Below, piece by piece: positions 45,329 to 53,607 of a stretch of 64,000 nt of DNA. The stretch is from Pyrinomonadaceae bacterium (GTDB lineage Bacteria; Acidobacteriota; Blastocatellia; Pyrinomonadales; Pyrinomonadaceae): assembly GCA_019694345.1 (NCBI GenBank), contig JAIBCA010000115.1:1-64000 (forward strand), in the 5' to 3' direction. Position numbers and translations under genes: made by a program. The notes under the pieces are model-generated. The model saw nothing but the letters and a program-made list of their open reading frames with translations, was not told the origin of the DNA and did not search any database. Numbering within the stretch: position 1 is the stretch's first letter; the number at the start of each line of letters is the position of its first letter.

Positions 45329-46402
45329 TTAATTTGTAGACCGCCTGACCTTGAATTTCACGTGGATCCGGCCGCGAACAATGTTGCCTGCGGCATCAGC
45401 TGAGTAAATGGCCGAATTCATCACTCCGGTCGAGAGATCTGGCGTCAGATCCTGAACGATCACCTCACCTCCGCATTTTGCCTTAAAAGTCTCGGAATGA
45501 AGTTCGCCGCAGCCTGCACCATTGTTTATCGAACGCAGAAATAGGTTGATGCCCGTCTGATCGTCCGCGTCTAGCGGATGGCGCCCAAGGTTCCACCCCT
45601 TGAATGAGAAGCTAAGTTCCTCTCCGATCGGAGCTATAGTGCCGGGTTTGGGGGCTCCCGCAAGTGACTTTAGTCCGCTGATCGTGTAAACGGAAAGGTC
45701 CTGTTTCGCATCATAAAATGATCGGGCATTAGCGCTCAGAGCTTCAAGATTGATATCGGCCCGTTCCTTTTCCATCATTTTCTTTGCGGCTTCGAGCTTC
45801 TCAAGCGTCCCGGGCGGCAAATTTTTTACTACCCTCGGATCCATACCTGCAACAGCAGGCAATTTGACTGCATCGGTGACCACGGTCGTGTACCGGGCAT
45901 CCTTAAGCCCGATTCCGGGAATGTTAATGATGACAAGATTGTCAGAGTCGGCGATCTGGATGGTTTCGAATAAGATCACCTTTGGCAGGTAGGGAAGCAA
46001 CGGCATCAGTTCAACCGTTACAACGCACTTTTTCCCGGCGGGCAACGCTTTCGGGGCGGTAAAGTTATATGTTGCGTCATCGATCCCGACCAGAATTCCG
46101 CCGCCGTCAACAACTTTCCAATTGGCGAACTTGTAATATGGATTCCCCGGCCCAAGGACGCGGTCGAACGGAACCGAGTCTTTCTTTACCTTTCCATCCT
46201 CTCCCTTTGGATAGATCAGCATACGAACTCGAAGCGGAGTCGATTCACCGACATCGAGAAGTCCTTTTTCGGCCTCGAGCGTAAGGTTCTGGCCTTTTTC
46301 AGCGATCGTTTGGTCGCGTTCAAGTTCAGAGACCGCGTCCTTTTGGGCAACGATCACTAATGGGATCGATAAAGTTACAATAATGCTTAATAGGGTCTTC
46401 AT
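45329..46402 (-). CDS. Secreted protein of unknown function
   Basis: 357 residues with a signal peptide (residues 1-19, ending IVAQ). The mature protein has beta-sandwich-like segments (GLLDVGESTPLRVRMLIYP, ALPAGKKCVVTVELMP) and a short charged helical region (TLEKLEAAKKMMEKERAD, about 205-222). A C-terminal domain with two Cys (GCGELHSETFKAKCGG) follows. It has no family I recognise. It is placed between gcvH and the next secreted-protein gene; a terminator hairpin after gcvH suggests that it may have its own promoter. Confidence 0.65.
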   Translation of the reverse strand: MKTLLSIIVTLSIPLVIVAQKDAVSELERDQTIAEKGQNLTLEAEKGLLDVGESTPLRVRMLIYPKGEDGKVKKDSVPFDRVLGPGNPYYKFANWKVVDGGGILVGIDDATYNFTAPKALPAGKKCVVTVELMPLLPYLPKVILFETIQIADSDNLVIINIPGIGLKDARYTTVVTDAVKLPAVAGMDPRVVKNLPPGTLEKLEAAKKMMEKERADINLEALSANARSFYDAKQDLSVYTISGLKSLAGAPKPGTIAPIGEELSFSFKGWNLGRHPLDADDQTGINLFLRSINNGAGCGELHSETFKAKCGGEVIVQDLTPDLSTGVMNSAIYSADAAGNIVRGRIHVKFKVRRSTN

Positions 46403-46488
46403 ATTGTCATCCGGTGGTGTCAGGCACGTAGCTTAGACGAAGATAGACCGCAAGTTTTGCGTTGAAATTGATCCGCGTTTACAAGAAA

Positions 46489-46517
46489 AGCGAGCGCTCA
46501 CAGAGGAAGCGCTCGCT
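46489..46517 (-). terminator. Terminator of gcvH
   Basis: A perfect 10-bp inverted repeat AGCGAGCGCT / AGCGCTCGCT with a 9-nt loop, followed on the minus strand by TTTTCTTG, lies 28 nt past the gcvH stop. Confidence 0.8.
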
Positions 46518-46544
46518 GATTAATGGCCCGTAGTGGGAAACCGC

Positions 46545-46934
46545 TCAGTTCGAAGCTTCCAGATACTCCTCGTACTCGGCTGCAGAAAGCATCGCATCTG
46601 CTTCGCCGGGGTTATCCATTTTGACCTTTACCATCCAACCCGAATTGTACGGATCGTTATTGACGGCCTCCGGCGTATCGTTAAGGCCTTCGTTGACCTC
46701 GACGACCTCGCCGGCAACCGGGGTAAATATCTCAGAGACAGCTTTAACCGACTCAACGGAACCAAATGACTCGTGCGTGCCAAACTTATCACCAACACGG
46801 GGCATATCGATATACACCACATCTCCGAGGCTATGCTGAGCATAATCAGTGATGCCGATGGTCGCCACGTCGCCGTTGACGTTAACGTACTCGTGGTCTT
46901 TGCTGTAACGTAAATTCTCAGGAATGTTAGACAT
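46545..46934 (-). CDS. gcvH: Glycine cleavage system H protein GcvH
   Basis: 129 residues from the ATG at 46934; the frame runs on upstream into gcvT but MSNIPENLRYSKDHEYV is the family start. GcvH carries the aminomethyl group on a lipoyl arm between the P, T and L proteins. The lipoylated Lys64 lies in the conserved GSVESVKAVSE motif. ITDYAQHSLGDVVYIDMP and the GWMVKVKMDN end are also typical. It lies 40 nt after gcvT and is followed by a strong terminator. Confidence 0.97.
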   Translation of the reverse strand: MSNIPENLRYSKDHEYVNVNGDVATIGITDYAQHSLGDVVYIDMPRVGDKFGTHESFGSVESVKAVSEIFTPVAGEVVEVNEGLNDTPEAVNNDPYNSGWMVKVKMDNPGEADAMLSAAEYEEYLEASN

Positions 46935-46974
46935 AGATTGTGGATCTGACCTCGTTAAAATTGTAAAACTCGGA

Positions 46975-48090
46975 CTATTTTGACCGCTTATAAAATGGCG
47001 TAGGAACAACTTTGGCAGCGATCTGTCGCCCTCTCACATCGATTGTAATTTCTTGCCCGTCAATTGCAAACTGCGGAGGCAAAAATGCGAGGCCGATATT
47101 CTTCTTAAGAAATGGCGCCGGGCTGCCCGAAGTTACAACGCCCGTCTTTTCCCCGCCGACGTAGACATCGCAGCCATCGCGGGCGATTCCGGGTTCGGTC
47201 ATTTCAAAACCCGCAATCTTCCGCGTCAGTCCTTCTTCCTTTTGTCTTGCAATTATCTCCGATCCGGTAAAAGGACCCTTTTGAAACTTTGTTATCCATC
47301 CGAGCCCCGCTTCAAGCGGTGAAATATCATCGCCGAGTTCGTGCCCGTACAGAGACATTGCGGCTTCGAGACGAAGTGTGTTCCGGGCAGCGAGCCCGCA
47401 GGGAAGTATGCCACCCTTCGCACCGTAATTACCGGTTTCCAGGATCTTGTTCCAAAGCTGTTCAGCCGTGTCGGCCGCCGCATATATCTCAAAGCCGTCT
47501 TCGCCGGTGTAACCGGTCCGCGAGATGATCGCATCGACGCCGTCAACCCGCCCGGTGGTGAAATGGTAGTATTTTATCGCAGCCAGATCGGTCTCGGTCA
47601 GATTTTGAACGATCGCCGTCGCATCGGGTCCCTGGATCGCGATCTGACAATATTCTGAACTGGCATTATGGAGTTCAACGCGTTCGTCTTTCTTGTGTGA
47701 GGTGATCCAGGCCCAATCCTTTTCAGTTGTTCCGGCGTTAACCACTAACAGGAGTTTCTCCTGTCCAAATCGATATACCAGGAGATCATCGACCACGCCG
47801 CCGTTATCGTTCGTCATCGCCGAGTAGTGTGCCTGGCCATCGACCAGTTTCAATACATCGTTGGTCGTCAATCTGTTGACGAAACTGATCGCGTCCGGTC
47901 CCTCGACCCAGATCTCGCCCATATGCGACACGTCGAAAAGCCCGGATCGGGTGCGGGTCGCCATATGTTCTTCTATCACTCCGGCCGTATATTGGACCGG
48001 CATGTCCCAACCGCCAAAATCGACCATTCGACCACCCAATGCCCGATGAGCATCGTTGAGCGGAGTCTTTTTCAATGCACCTGATGTCAT
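46975..48090 (-). CDS. gcvT: Aminomethyltransferase GcvT
   Basis: 371 residues from the ATG at 48090, with AGG shortly upstream. It transfers the methylene group from aminomethyl-GcvH to tetrahydrofolate and releases ammonia. Family blocks: [28 protein letters not shown] at the N terminus (in segments), [33 protein letters not shown] with the catalytic Asp region, [14 protein letters not shown], and the C-terminal beta-barrel. It is the first gene of the gcv cluster and has a candidate promoter about 90 nt upstream. Confidence 0.96.
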   Translation of the reverse strand: MTSGALKKTPLNDAHRALGGRMVDFGGWDMPVQYTAGVIEEHMATRTRSGLFDVSHMGEIWVEGPDAISFVNRLTTNDVLKLVDGQAHYSAMTNDNGGVVDDLLVYRFGQEKLLLVVNAGTTEKDWAWITSHKKDERVELHNASSEYCQIAIQGPDATAIVQNLTETDLAAIKYYHFTTGRVDGVDAIISRTGYTGEDGFEIYAAADTAEQLWNKILETGNYGAKGGILPCGLAARNTLRLEAAMSLYGHELGDDISPLEAGLGWITKFQKGPFTGSEIIARQKEEGLTRKIAGFEMTEPGIARDGCDVYVGGEKTGVVTSGSPAPFLKKNIGLAFLPPQFAIDGQEITIDVRGRQIAAKVVPTPFYKRSK

Positions 48091-48173
48091 ATAACCTGAG
48101 TGTAATTTAGTTTCACTCCGCACTACAAGTCATCTGTGCAAAGTTGGGTACCTAGTGAAGTAATCGGCATCAA

Positions 48174-48201
48174 ATTATCCGCCGGTTGAATCTAAAATCA
48201 A
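48174..48201 (-). promoter_or_regulatory. Candidate promoter for gcvT-gcvH
   Basis: On the minus strand TTGATT (48201-48196) and GATAAT (48179-48174) are separated by 16 nt, leaving a leader of about 76 nt before gcvT. No glycine-riboswitch motif was recognised in that leader. Confidence 0.45.
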
Positions 48202-48255
48202 AAAAAACAGCTGAAGAATGTAATGATTTTCGAAAAAACGACATTTAATAAGTGA

Positions 48256-48350
48256 GGCCGCGGCGCAAACCTGAAACGTAGCCGGCTCTTCGAGGGGTTG
48301 GTGAGCCGGTGAAAGATCAGAATTGTTACGCGGCCCGCACGCAATCAGGT
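48256..48350. ncRNA. Intergenic segment with nested and crossing stems (candidate structured RNA)
   Basis: Three perfect pairings can be drawn: GGCCGCG (48256-48262) with CGCGGCC (48329-48335); CCGGCTC (48282-48288) with GAGCCGG (48303-48309) inside it; and ACCTGA (48269-48274) with TCAGGT (48345-48350), which would cross the first as a pseudoknot. It lies in the 277-nt gap after the last gene of the TPR operon and before gcvT. It might be only a terminator-like 3' region. The strand is undecided and no known RNA family was recognised. Confidence 0.3.
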
Positions 48351-48367
48351 GTCCGGGGATTGGTCGG

Positions 48368-48946
48368 CTAGTTCTTGCCCTTTTTCATTTCCGTCGGGAG
48401 TTTAGCGACGGCCTCGATGATCTCGTCACAGTCTTCGATAATGTCAAGCAAAAGGCCGCGTTCCGCCTTAACCTCGGTCTTCGAAAGTTCGTCGTTAAAA
48501 ATGGGCCGGTAACGAACGGCGGCCGAACCCAAACTGCGAACGGCTTTGGAAAAGAGAGCTTTAGGATCCTTTGGCTTTTTGCCTTCGTCTTCGTTGATGA
48601 TCGCCGAGTCCGGGCGGGCCGCCAGATTATCGATGTCATCGATCGCTTTCTGAATTATCCTTTCGATATCACTGAGCATCTCTGCCCGCGTGCCGCTCGG
48701 CGACGGCCCCCAAATATCCTTTTCTTTAACAGATCTTCCGTTTGCCGAGTTGCCGAGTCCGATCACGGCCATACGGCGGTCAACGGCGTGAACTAAGACG
48801 CCGATCCTCTCGTCGATCTGCTGAGCCTCACGAACGATCTCGATTTCCTCGTCGGTCAAATAATCGCGACGTTGAGCGTCGGCGGTCGTCGGGGCAGCAA
48901 TGATCAGAAGCACGATCGCGGCCAAAACATTTCCCAGGAACTTCAT
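48368..48946 (-). CDS. Secreted alpha-helical protein of unknown function
   Basis: 192 residues from the ATG at 48946; the frame is open upstream through the end of the previous gene. The signal peptide ends near TTADAQ. The mature protein is mainly helical and highly charged (EEIEIVREAQQIDERIGVLV, SDIERIIQKAIDDIDNLA, LLLDIIEDCDEIIEAVAKL). No family is recognised. It starts 4 nt after the 48951-49526 gene, whose product has the same size and helical style. These two and the TPR protein upstream form one operon, so they may act together in the periplasm. Confidence 0.65.
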   Translation of the reverse strand: MKFLGNVLAAIVLLIIAAPTTADAQRRDYLTDEEIEIVREAQQIDERIGVLVHAVDRRMAVIGLGNSANGRSVKEKDIWGPSPSGTRAEMLSDIERIIQKAIDDIDNLAARPDSAIINEDEGKKPKDPKALFSKAVRSLGSAAVRYRPIFNDELSKTEVKAERGLLLDIIEDCDEIIEAVAKLPTEMKKGKN

Positions 48947-48950
48947 AAAG

Positions 48951-49526
48951 CTAATTTCGTCGCGGCTCTCTGACGACCGTGTCGCCAAACAATGGTTCGA
49001 GAGCCTTCGATCGGGCATCTCTGATGTATTTGATCGTTGATTTTACAAATGGTTCGTAGCGGAGCGGCAACTCTCGGCGGATCAGTTCTATCTTTGGAAC
49101 ATAGCCCCGCAAGCCGATCTCGAAACGTTTAAAATTGCTCAGCACCTTATCACTGTTGTTGTCACTTCGAAGAAGAAAATCGATGGTATTGTCGAGGATT
49201 CCCAAAAAGCCGCCAAGTTCGGTGTACATCTTTTCGAAATCCTCTAGCCCGGCCGCTTTCTCAGCAGCGGCTATACGAGCGTTCATGAGTTCGAGGGCAA
49301 CAAGCGTTCTGGCCTTGACGTCTCTTTCACGGGTCAGCCTGATGCCCTCGTCGCGAGTGATCACCCGAACGGGCGGCGGTGCCGATTCGTCTGGGTCGGT
49401 CTGGCCGGCAACAATTCCGGACGAAGCGGCCAAAACGATCGTTGACAGGCAATAAAGGCCGACATATCGTTTGATGCCGAGCCATCGCCTTGGTCGCCCT
49501 TTATCTGAAATGCTCTGGCCGATCAT
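48951..49526 (-). CDS. Exported helical protein of unknown function
   Basis: 191 residues from the ATG at 49526, which overlaps the TPR gene stop (TGATG). An N-terminal basic stretch (KGRPRRWLGIKRY) precedes a hydrophobic signal or anchor (about residues 20-42, VGLYCLSTIVLAASSGIVAG). The mature part is helical (ITRDEGIRLTRERDVKARTLVALE; LGILDNTIDFLL; RYEPFVKSTIKYIRDARSK). No known domain is recognised. Tight coupling to the TPR gene upstream and to the similar-sized protein downstream suggests a joint function. Confidence 0.65.
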   Translation of the reverse strand: MIGQSISDKGRPRRWLGIKRYVGLYCLSTIVLAASSGIVAGQTDPDESAPPPVRVITRDEGIRLTRERDVKARTLVALELMNARIAAAEKAAGLEDFEKMYTELGGFLGILDNTIDFLLRSDNNSDKVLSNFKRFEIGLRGYVPKIELIRRELPLRYEPFVKSTIKYIRDARSKALEPLFGDTVVREPRRN

Positions 49527-50962
49527 CACTTCTTTCCCTTTTTTTCCTTTATCTGACGCTGCAATATCGGGATCCGCAATTCGACCTTCTCGATCTCAAG
49601 TTGATTTTTGGCCGGGTCGGCAATTCGCAGGAACTGTTGGTAATTTGCCATAGCGTCGAGATACTCGGCAAGCTGGTCATGGCAAATGGCCAGGAAAAAA
49701 TAGGCGGCCGGCAGATCGGGCTGTTTCGCCGTGAGCCACATATATTCCTGTTTAGCTTCAGCGTATCGCTTAAGCTGGAACAGCGCGGTTGCCAGATTAG
49801 CATGTGCTGTCGAATTGTCAGGAGCGATCGCCAGCAGCTTTCTGAAAAGCCCTACCGCTTGATCAAACATTTTCGCTTGAACAAGGGCAGCGCCAAATCC
49901 GATCGCGTGGTTGATATTGTTAGGCTCGGCCTCAGACGCACGTTTGCAGTAATCGATCGCCTTGGCCGGTGCAGCTACGCGGTACAGAGAGCACAATCGA
50001 CCTAAGACGCTGGGGTTGAACGGATCATTCGCTAATTGCTTTTCGAGTTCGGGAGCATTGTCAGACGTCGCTGCGGCCAATCGCGTACGGAACGCCGTAG
50101 CCTCGCCCGCGAGTGGCCCCTTGATCGCTTCGAGCAGTTTGAGAGCCTCCTCATTTCGGCCATATGCAGCGTGAACCATCGCTCGTAGCAGCTTTGTTTC
50201 GTCCGCTTCCGGTTCTATCCGTTCAAGAACCGACACGGTCTCTGATGCTTTGACAGTGTCACCTTCGGCGAGAGCAATCTTGGTCAACTCTGACAGAGCG
50301 AAACGGTTGCGGGGATCGAGAGCGAGAGCGTTGGTCAGGCTCGATTTGGCACTTTGCTGCCGGCCAAGAGCGTTTTCGAGTGCGGCTCGGGCGGTCCACA
50401 ACGAAGCCGTTGGCTTTGCTTTGCCAGTTTGAACTATGATCTTACCCAATAGTTCATTCAGGACCGCTGCCGGTGCATTTGAGCGCAACTTCAATTCGGC
50501 CATCGCGGCGAGAGCCGGAAAGCTCTGATCGTCTATCTCGAGAGCCTTGGCTAGCACCTTTTCCGCCGCAGTGAGATCGCCGCCCGAAAGCAGAAGTGAA
50601 CCGAGGCTCGTCAAAGGCAGTGTCCAGTCCGGACGCAACTCAACTGCCCGTCGAAATGCCTTCTCTGCGTTGGCCGTCTGGCCGAGACTCAATTGGGCCG
50701 AACCGCATTGATATTCCGCCTCAGGGAAATCCGGAAAAACCTTGAGTGCCTTTCTATATAGAACGATGGCCCCTGCAATATCGCCCTTTTCGTGAAGCTC
50801 TTGAGCCTGATTGAATATCGCTACGGCATCCTGTACAGGATCGTCGGTTTCTTGAGCCGAAACCGACGGCAGAATGTTCGCAAACAAAAAAAAGCCTGCG
50901 AGAATGGCGAGGCCGATCCTTGAATAGGTGGAACCGGTAAAACGGGAACTGCGAGTCAGCAT
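49526..50962 (-). CDS. Secreted tetratricopeptide-repeat protein
   Basis: 478 residues with an N-terminal signal/anchor (about residues 14-36, ending PSVSAQ). The rest is a run of about eight TPR-like helical pairs, for example AQELHEKGDIAGAIVLYRKALKVFPDFP (residues 52-79 region), ANAEKAFRRAVELRPDWTLP, AEKVLAKALEIDDQSFPAL, and near the end ALFQLKRYAEAKQEYMWL and YFFLAICHDQLAEYLDAMANYQQFL. TPRs hold protein partners, so it probably scaffolds an envelope complex, perhaps with the two small exported proteins translated right after it. The C terminus is very basic (QIKEKKGKK). Confidence 0.85.
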   Translation of the reverse strand: MLTRSSRFTGSTYSRIGLAILAGFFLFANILPSVSAQETDDPVQDAVAIFNQAQELHEKGDIAGAIVLYRKALKVFPDFPEAEYQCGSAQLSLGQTANAEKAFRRAVELRPDWTLPLTSLGSLLLSGGDLTAAEKVLAKALEIDDQSFPALAAMAELKLRSNAPAAVLNELLGKIIVQTGKAKPTASLWTARAALENALGRQQSAKSSLTNALALDPRNRFALSELTKIALAEGDTVKASETVSVLERIEPEADETKLLRAMVHAAYGRNEEALKLLEAIKGPLAGEATAFRTRLAAATSDNAPELEKQLANDPFNPSVLGRLCSLYRVAAPAKAIDYCKRASEAEPNNINHAIGFGAALVQAKMFDQAVGLFRKLLAIAPDNSTAHANLATALFQLKRYAEAKQEYMWLTAKQPDLPAAYFFLAICHDQLAEYLDAMANYQQFLRIADPAKNQLEIEKVELRIPILQRQIKEKKGKK

Positions 50963-50986
50963 TAATTAATGTTTAGCAATATTAAC

Positions 50987-51004
50987 ACTCGAGGTACCTC
51001 GAGT
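50987..51004. repeat. 18-bp perfect palindrome between divergent operons
   Basis: ACTCGAGGTACCTCGAGT is its own reverse complement over all 18 bases. It lies 25 nt upstream of the TPR gene start and about 170 nt upstream of larE, in AT-rich surroundings, so it is a candidate dimeric-regulator operator or DNA-processing site. Confidence 0.6.
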
Positions 51005-51171
51005 CCATATTTGTTTAGTTAATGCAGCGATTAATTTTGGTTTCAATCATTTGCTTCAAACATTTTGGTGAGCTAACATTTTCTTTACTGGTCATGACAG
51101 GGCCTAACCCGCCAAACCGCCATCAAATGTACTCATATCCCCAATCATCTCAAGCTCAACAGGACATCGAG

Positions 51172-51975
51172 ATGTCGAGTATAAAAGAGCAAGGGCTGAG
51201 GACTATGATGCGCGAAATGGGTAAGGTGTTGGTAGCCTTCTCCGGCGGAGTAGATAGTTCCTATCTGGCGGTGATCGCCAGCCGAGAACTTGGGGCCGAT
51301 GCCGTGTGTGTTTTGGGGATATCACCGAGCGTTTCCGAGCACCAGCGTGACGAAGCCAGGCGTATTGCCGCTCAGCACCGCCTCAATTTGGTCGAGGTCG
51401 CCACCAACGAAGTGCTGGATCCGAATTACGCCGCTAACCCTTCGAATCGCTGTTATTTCTGCAAAAGTGAGCTTTACTCGCGATTGCGGGCCATTGCGGA
51501 CGAAATGGAAATTCGCTTCGTGCTTGATGGTACCAACGCAGATGATCTTTCTGATCATCGGCCAGGGAGAGTTGCCGCCGGAGAGTACGGCGTTGTAAGC
51601 CCGTTGGCCGAGCTCGGAATTTCGAAGGATGAGATCAGAGAATTCAGCCGCCTGGCCGGCATTGCCGATTGGAGCAAGCCGGCTAGCCCGTGCCTTTCGT
51701 CGCGCATCGCTCAAGGTGTTCCGGTCACCATCGAGCGATTGTCAAAGGTCGAGCGGAGTGAGGCGTTTTTGCGACGGATGGGCTTCAGAGAGTTTCGGGT
51801 GCGTGTGCACGGCGATCTTGCGCGGATCGAGGTTGCGCCTATGGAGATGGGTGAGGCCCTTGCTCTTGATACCGTCGAACTGGTCCGTGTTGAATTTAGG
51901 AAGTATGGTTTTAGATACGTTACGCTTGATCTCGATGGTTTCCGATCGGGGTCTTTGAACGAAACTATAAATTAG
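51172..51975 (+). CDS. larE: LarE-like ATP-dependent sacrificial sulfur transferase
   Basis: 267 residues from the ATG at 51172, supported by AGGA about 10 nt upstream; an upstream extension of the frame is AT-rich and lacks family sequence. It is a PP-loop protein with SGGVDSS (about 24-30), NRCYFCKSELY (Cys94 and Cys97) and the motif SPCLSSRI, whose Cys (about 174) is the one that donates sulfur in Lactobacillus LarE. LarE converts a pyridinium dicarboxylate adduct into the thiolated form used for the nickel-pincer cofactor of lactate racemase. larA, larB and larC are not in this window. It may be an orphan member of the wider family. Confidence 0.82.
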   Translation: MSSIKEQGLRTMMREMGKVLVAFSGGVDSSYLAVIASRELGADAVCVLGISPSVSEHQRDEARRIAAQHRLNLVEVATNEVLDPNYAANPSNRCYFCKSELYSRLRAIADEMEIRFVLDGTNADDLSDHRPGRVAAGEYGVVSPLAELGISKDEIREFSRLAGIADWSKPASPCLSSRIAQGVPVTIERLSKVERSEAFLRRMGFREFRVRVHGDLARIEVAPMEMGEALALDTVELVRVEFRKYGFRYVTLDLDGFRSGSLNETIN

Positions 51976-52012
51976 GAAAATTAAAATTAGTTTATTTGGA
52001 GAGTGAATAAAA

Positions 52013-53302
52013 ATGGCAAATCCAATGGCTGACGAAATGCGCCGGTTCAAGGGGAGTGATGAGAAGAATCCCTTTGAGGCAATGAGCGAGCGTTTTGACC
52101 GGGCGGCGACCCTTCTGGGACTCGACGAGGATCTTTATCGGGTAATGCGTGTTCCGAGCCGCGAGATCAAGGTCTATATCCCCGTGCGAATGGACACGGG
52201 GCACATTCAGGTGTTTGAGGGCTATCGCGTTCAGCACAACTTTGCTCGCGGCCCGGCAAAGGGCGGCATTAGATACGCACCCGATGTCACGCTCGATGAG
52301 GTCAAGGCCCTCTCGGCGTGGATGACCTGGAAGTGCGCCGTTGTCAACGTGCCTTTCGGCGGTGGCAAGGGCGGCATTATTTGCGATCCCGCTCAAATGT
52401 CGATCGGGGAGCTCGAGCGTCTGACCCGTCGATATACGTCGGAGTTGATCGATTTCATCGGCCCGGACAAGGATGTGCCGGCCCCCGACATGAACACCAA
52501 TGAGCAGACGATGGCGTGGATCATGGACACTTTCTCGATGCATGCCCGTCATACCGTAACCGCTGTCGTCACCGGCAAACCGATCGCCCTCGGCGGCTCG
52601 CTTGGCCGTCGCGAAGCGACTGGCCGAGGCGTGCTATTCTGCGTAAACGAGGCCATCAAGCGGTTTAACTTGACGCCGCAAGAGACGACGGTCGTTGTTC
52701 AGGGTTCGGGCAACGTCGGCGGCATCGGTGCCGAGCTAATGCATCAGGAGGGCTATAAGGTAATAGCGATATCGGACGTTGGAGGCGGCATATATAATAA
52801 GGATGGTCTGGATATCCCCGACGTGTTGGCATACCTTCGGGAAAACAAGTCGCTCGAAGGTTATCCGAACGTCGAATTTGTCGATAATAAGCAGTTGCTT
52901 GAGATCGAGTGTGACGTTCTTGCACCGTGCGCGACCGAGAACCAGATCACATCCGAAAATGCCGACCGCATCAGGTGCAAGATCCTGGCGGAGGGTGCCA
53001 ACGGGCCGACCACGCCAAAGGCCGATAAGATCCTGCACGACAAGGGCATATTCGTCATCCCGGATATTCTCGCGAATGCCGGCGGCGTAACCGTTTCGTA
53101 CTTTGAGTGGGTCCAGGATCGTATGGGTTACTTCTGGTCTGAGGACGAGGTGAATTCGCGTCTCAAGGACAAAATGGTGGCTAGCTTTAACGAGCTTTGC
53201 CATTATGCCGAGAAACACGATGTTGATACGCGCACCGCGGCATATATGCTGGCCATCGATCGGGTTGCATACGATACAAGAATGCGGGGCATCTACGCAT
53301 AG
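52013..53302 (+). CDS. gdhA: Glu/Leu/Phe/Val dehydrogenase family protein (glutamate dehydrogenase)
   Basis: 429 residues with GGAGAG 13 nt before the ATG. It reversibly deaminates glutamate to 2-oxoglutarate with NAD(P). The substrate-binding region contains [15 protein letters not shown], the catalytic [10 protein letters not shown] lysine motif, and [15 protein letters not shown]. The coenzyme domain has [11 protein letters not shown] (GxGxxG) at about 225-235. The C terminus ends [23 protein letters not shown], typical of bacterial GDH. It follows larE by 37 nt, suggesting one transcript. Whether it prefers NAD or NADP is not decided from the sequence. Confidence 0.94.
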   Translation: MANPMADEMRRFKGSDEKNPFEAMSERFDRAATLLGLDEDLYRVMRVPSREIKVYIPVRMDTGHIQVFEGYRVQHNFARGPAKGGIRYAPDVTLDEVKALSAWMTWKCAVVNVPFGGGKGGIICDPAQMSIGELERLTRRYTSELIDFIGPDKDVPAPDMNTNEQTMAWIMDTFSMHARHTVTAVVTGKPIALGGSLGRREATGRGVLFCVNEAIKRFNLTPQETTVVVQGSGNVGGIGAELMHQEGYKVIAISDVGGGIYNKDGLDIPDVLAYLRENKSLEGYPNVEFVDNKQLLEIECDVLAPCATENQITSENADRIRCKILAEGANGPTTPKADKILHDKGIFVIPDILANAGGVTVSYFEWVQDRMGYFWSEDEVNSRLKDKMVASFNELCHYAEKHDVDTRTAAYMLAIDRVAYDTRMRGIYA

Positions 53303-53607
53303 GCTGAGGACGGTGCCGCAACGCTAAAAACACTTGATTTTGTTTTTCGACTAGGGTATCGTCTAAGGCGGGGAAAATTCGCTTTGTGTTCGGTCAAATT
53401 GACTTTAGCAAGCTTTTTTCCTATAAATATTGTAGTTAAAGAACTAACTTTTAGTGCATCGCTCGATTTGTACGTGTTTGCGGTTGGCAAAGCGGTCAGG
53501 CGTATGCAATACTTAGGTAGCTTTGAGGTAAGTAGAATTTTGTAACTTAATTGTTCTCAATTGCTGCCCTTTTGAATTTCAACTTATTATTTCGGCGGAG
53601 GAATGTG
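53303..53607 (+). other. 305-nt gap: promoter and long leader
   Basis: No convincing gene. The gap holds a strong candidate promoter (53399-53427) and then about 175 nt of AT-rich leader before the outer-membrane protein gene. A GGCGGAGGAA ribosome site lies just ahead of its ATG. Confidence 0.5.
53399..53427 (+). promoter_or_regulatory. Promoter of the outer-membrane protein gene
   Basis: TTGACT (53399-53404) and TATAAA (53422-53427) are separated by exactly 17 nt. The implied start near 53434 leaves a leader of about 174 nt before the ATG at 53608. Confidence 0.65.

Noticed and set aside
48091-48180. Glycine riboswitch upstream of gcvT
   Set aside because: Expected in many bacteria, but the conserved glycine-aptamer sequence blocks are not present in the leader on the minus strand.
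51022-51171. N-terminal extension of larE by 50 residues
   Set aside because: The extension is AT-rich and without family similarity; the ATG at 51172 has a better ribosome site and matches the usual LarE start.
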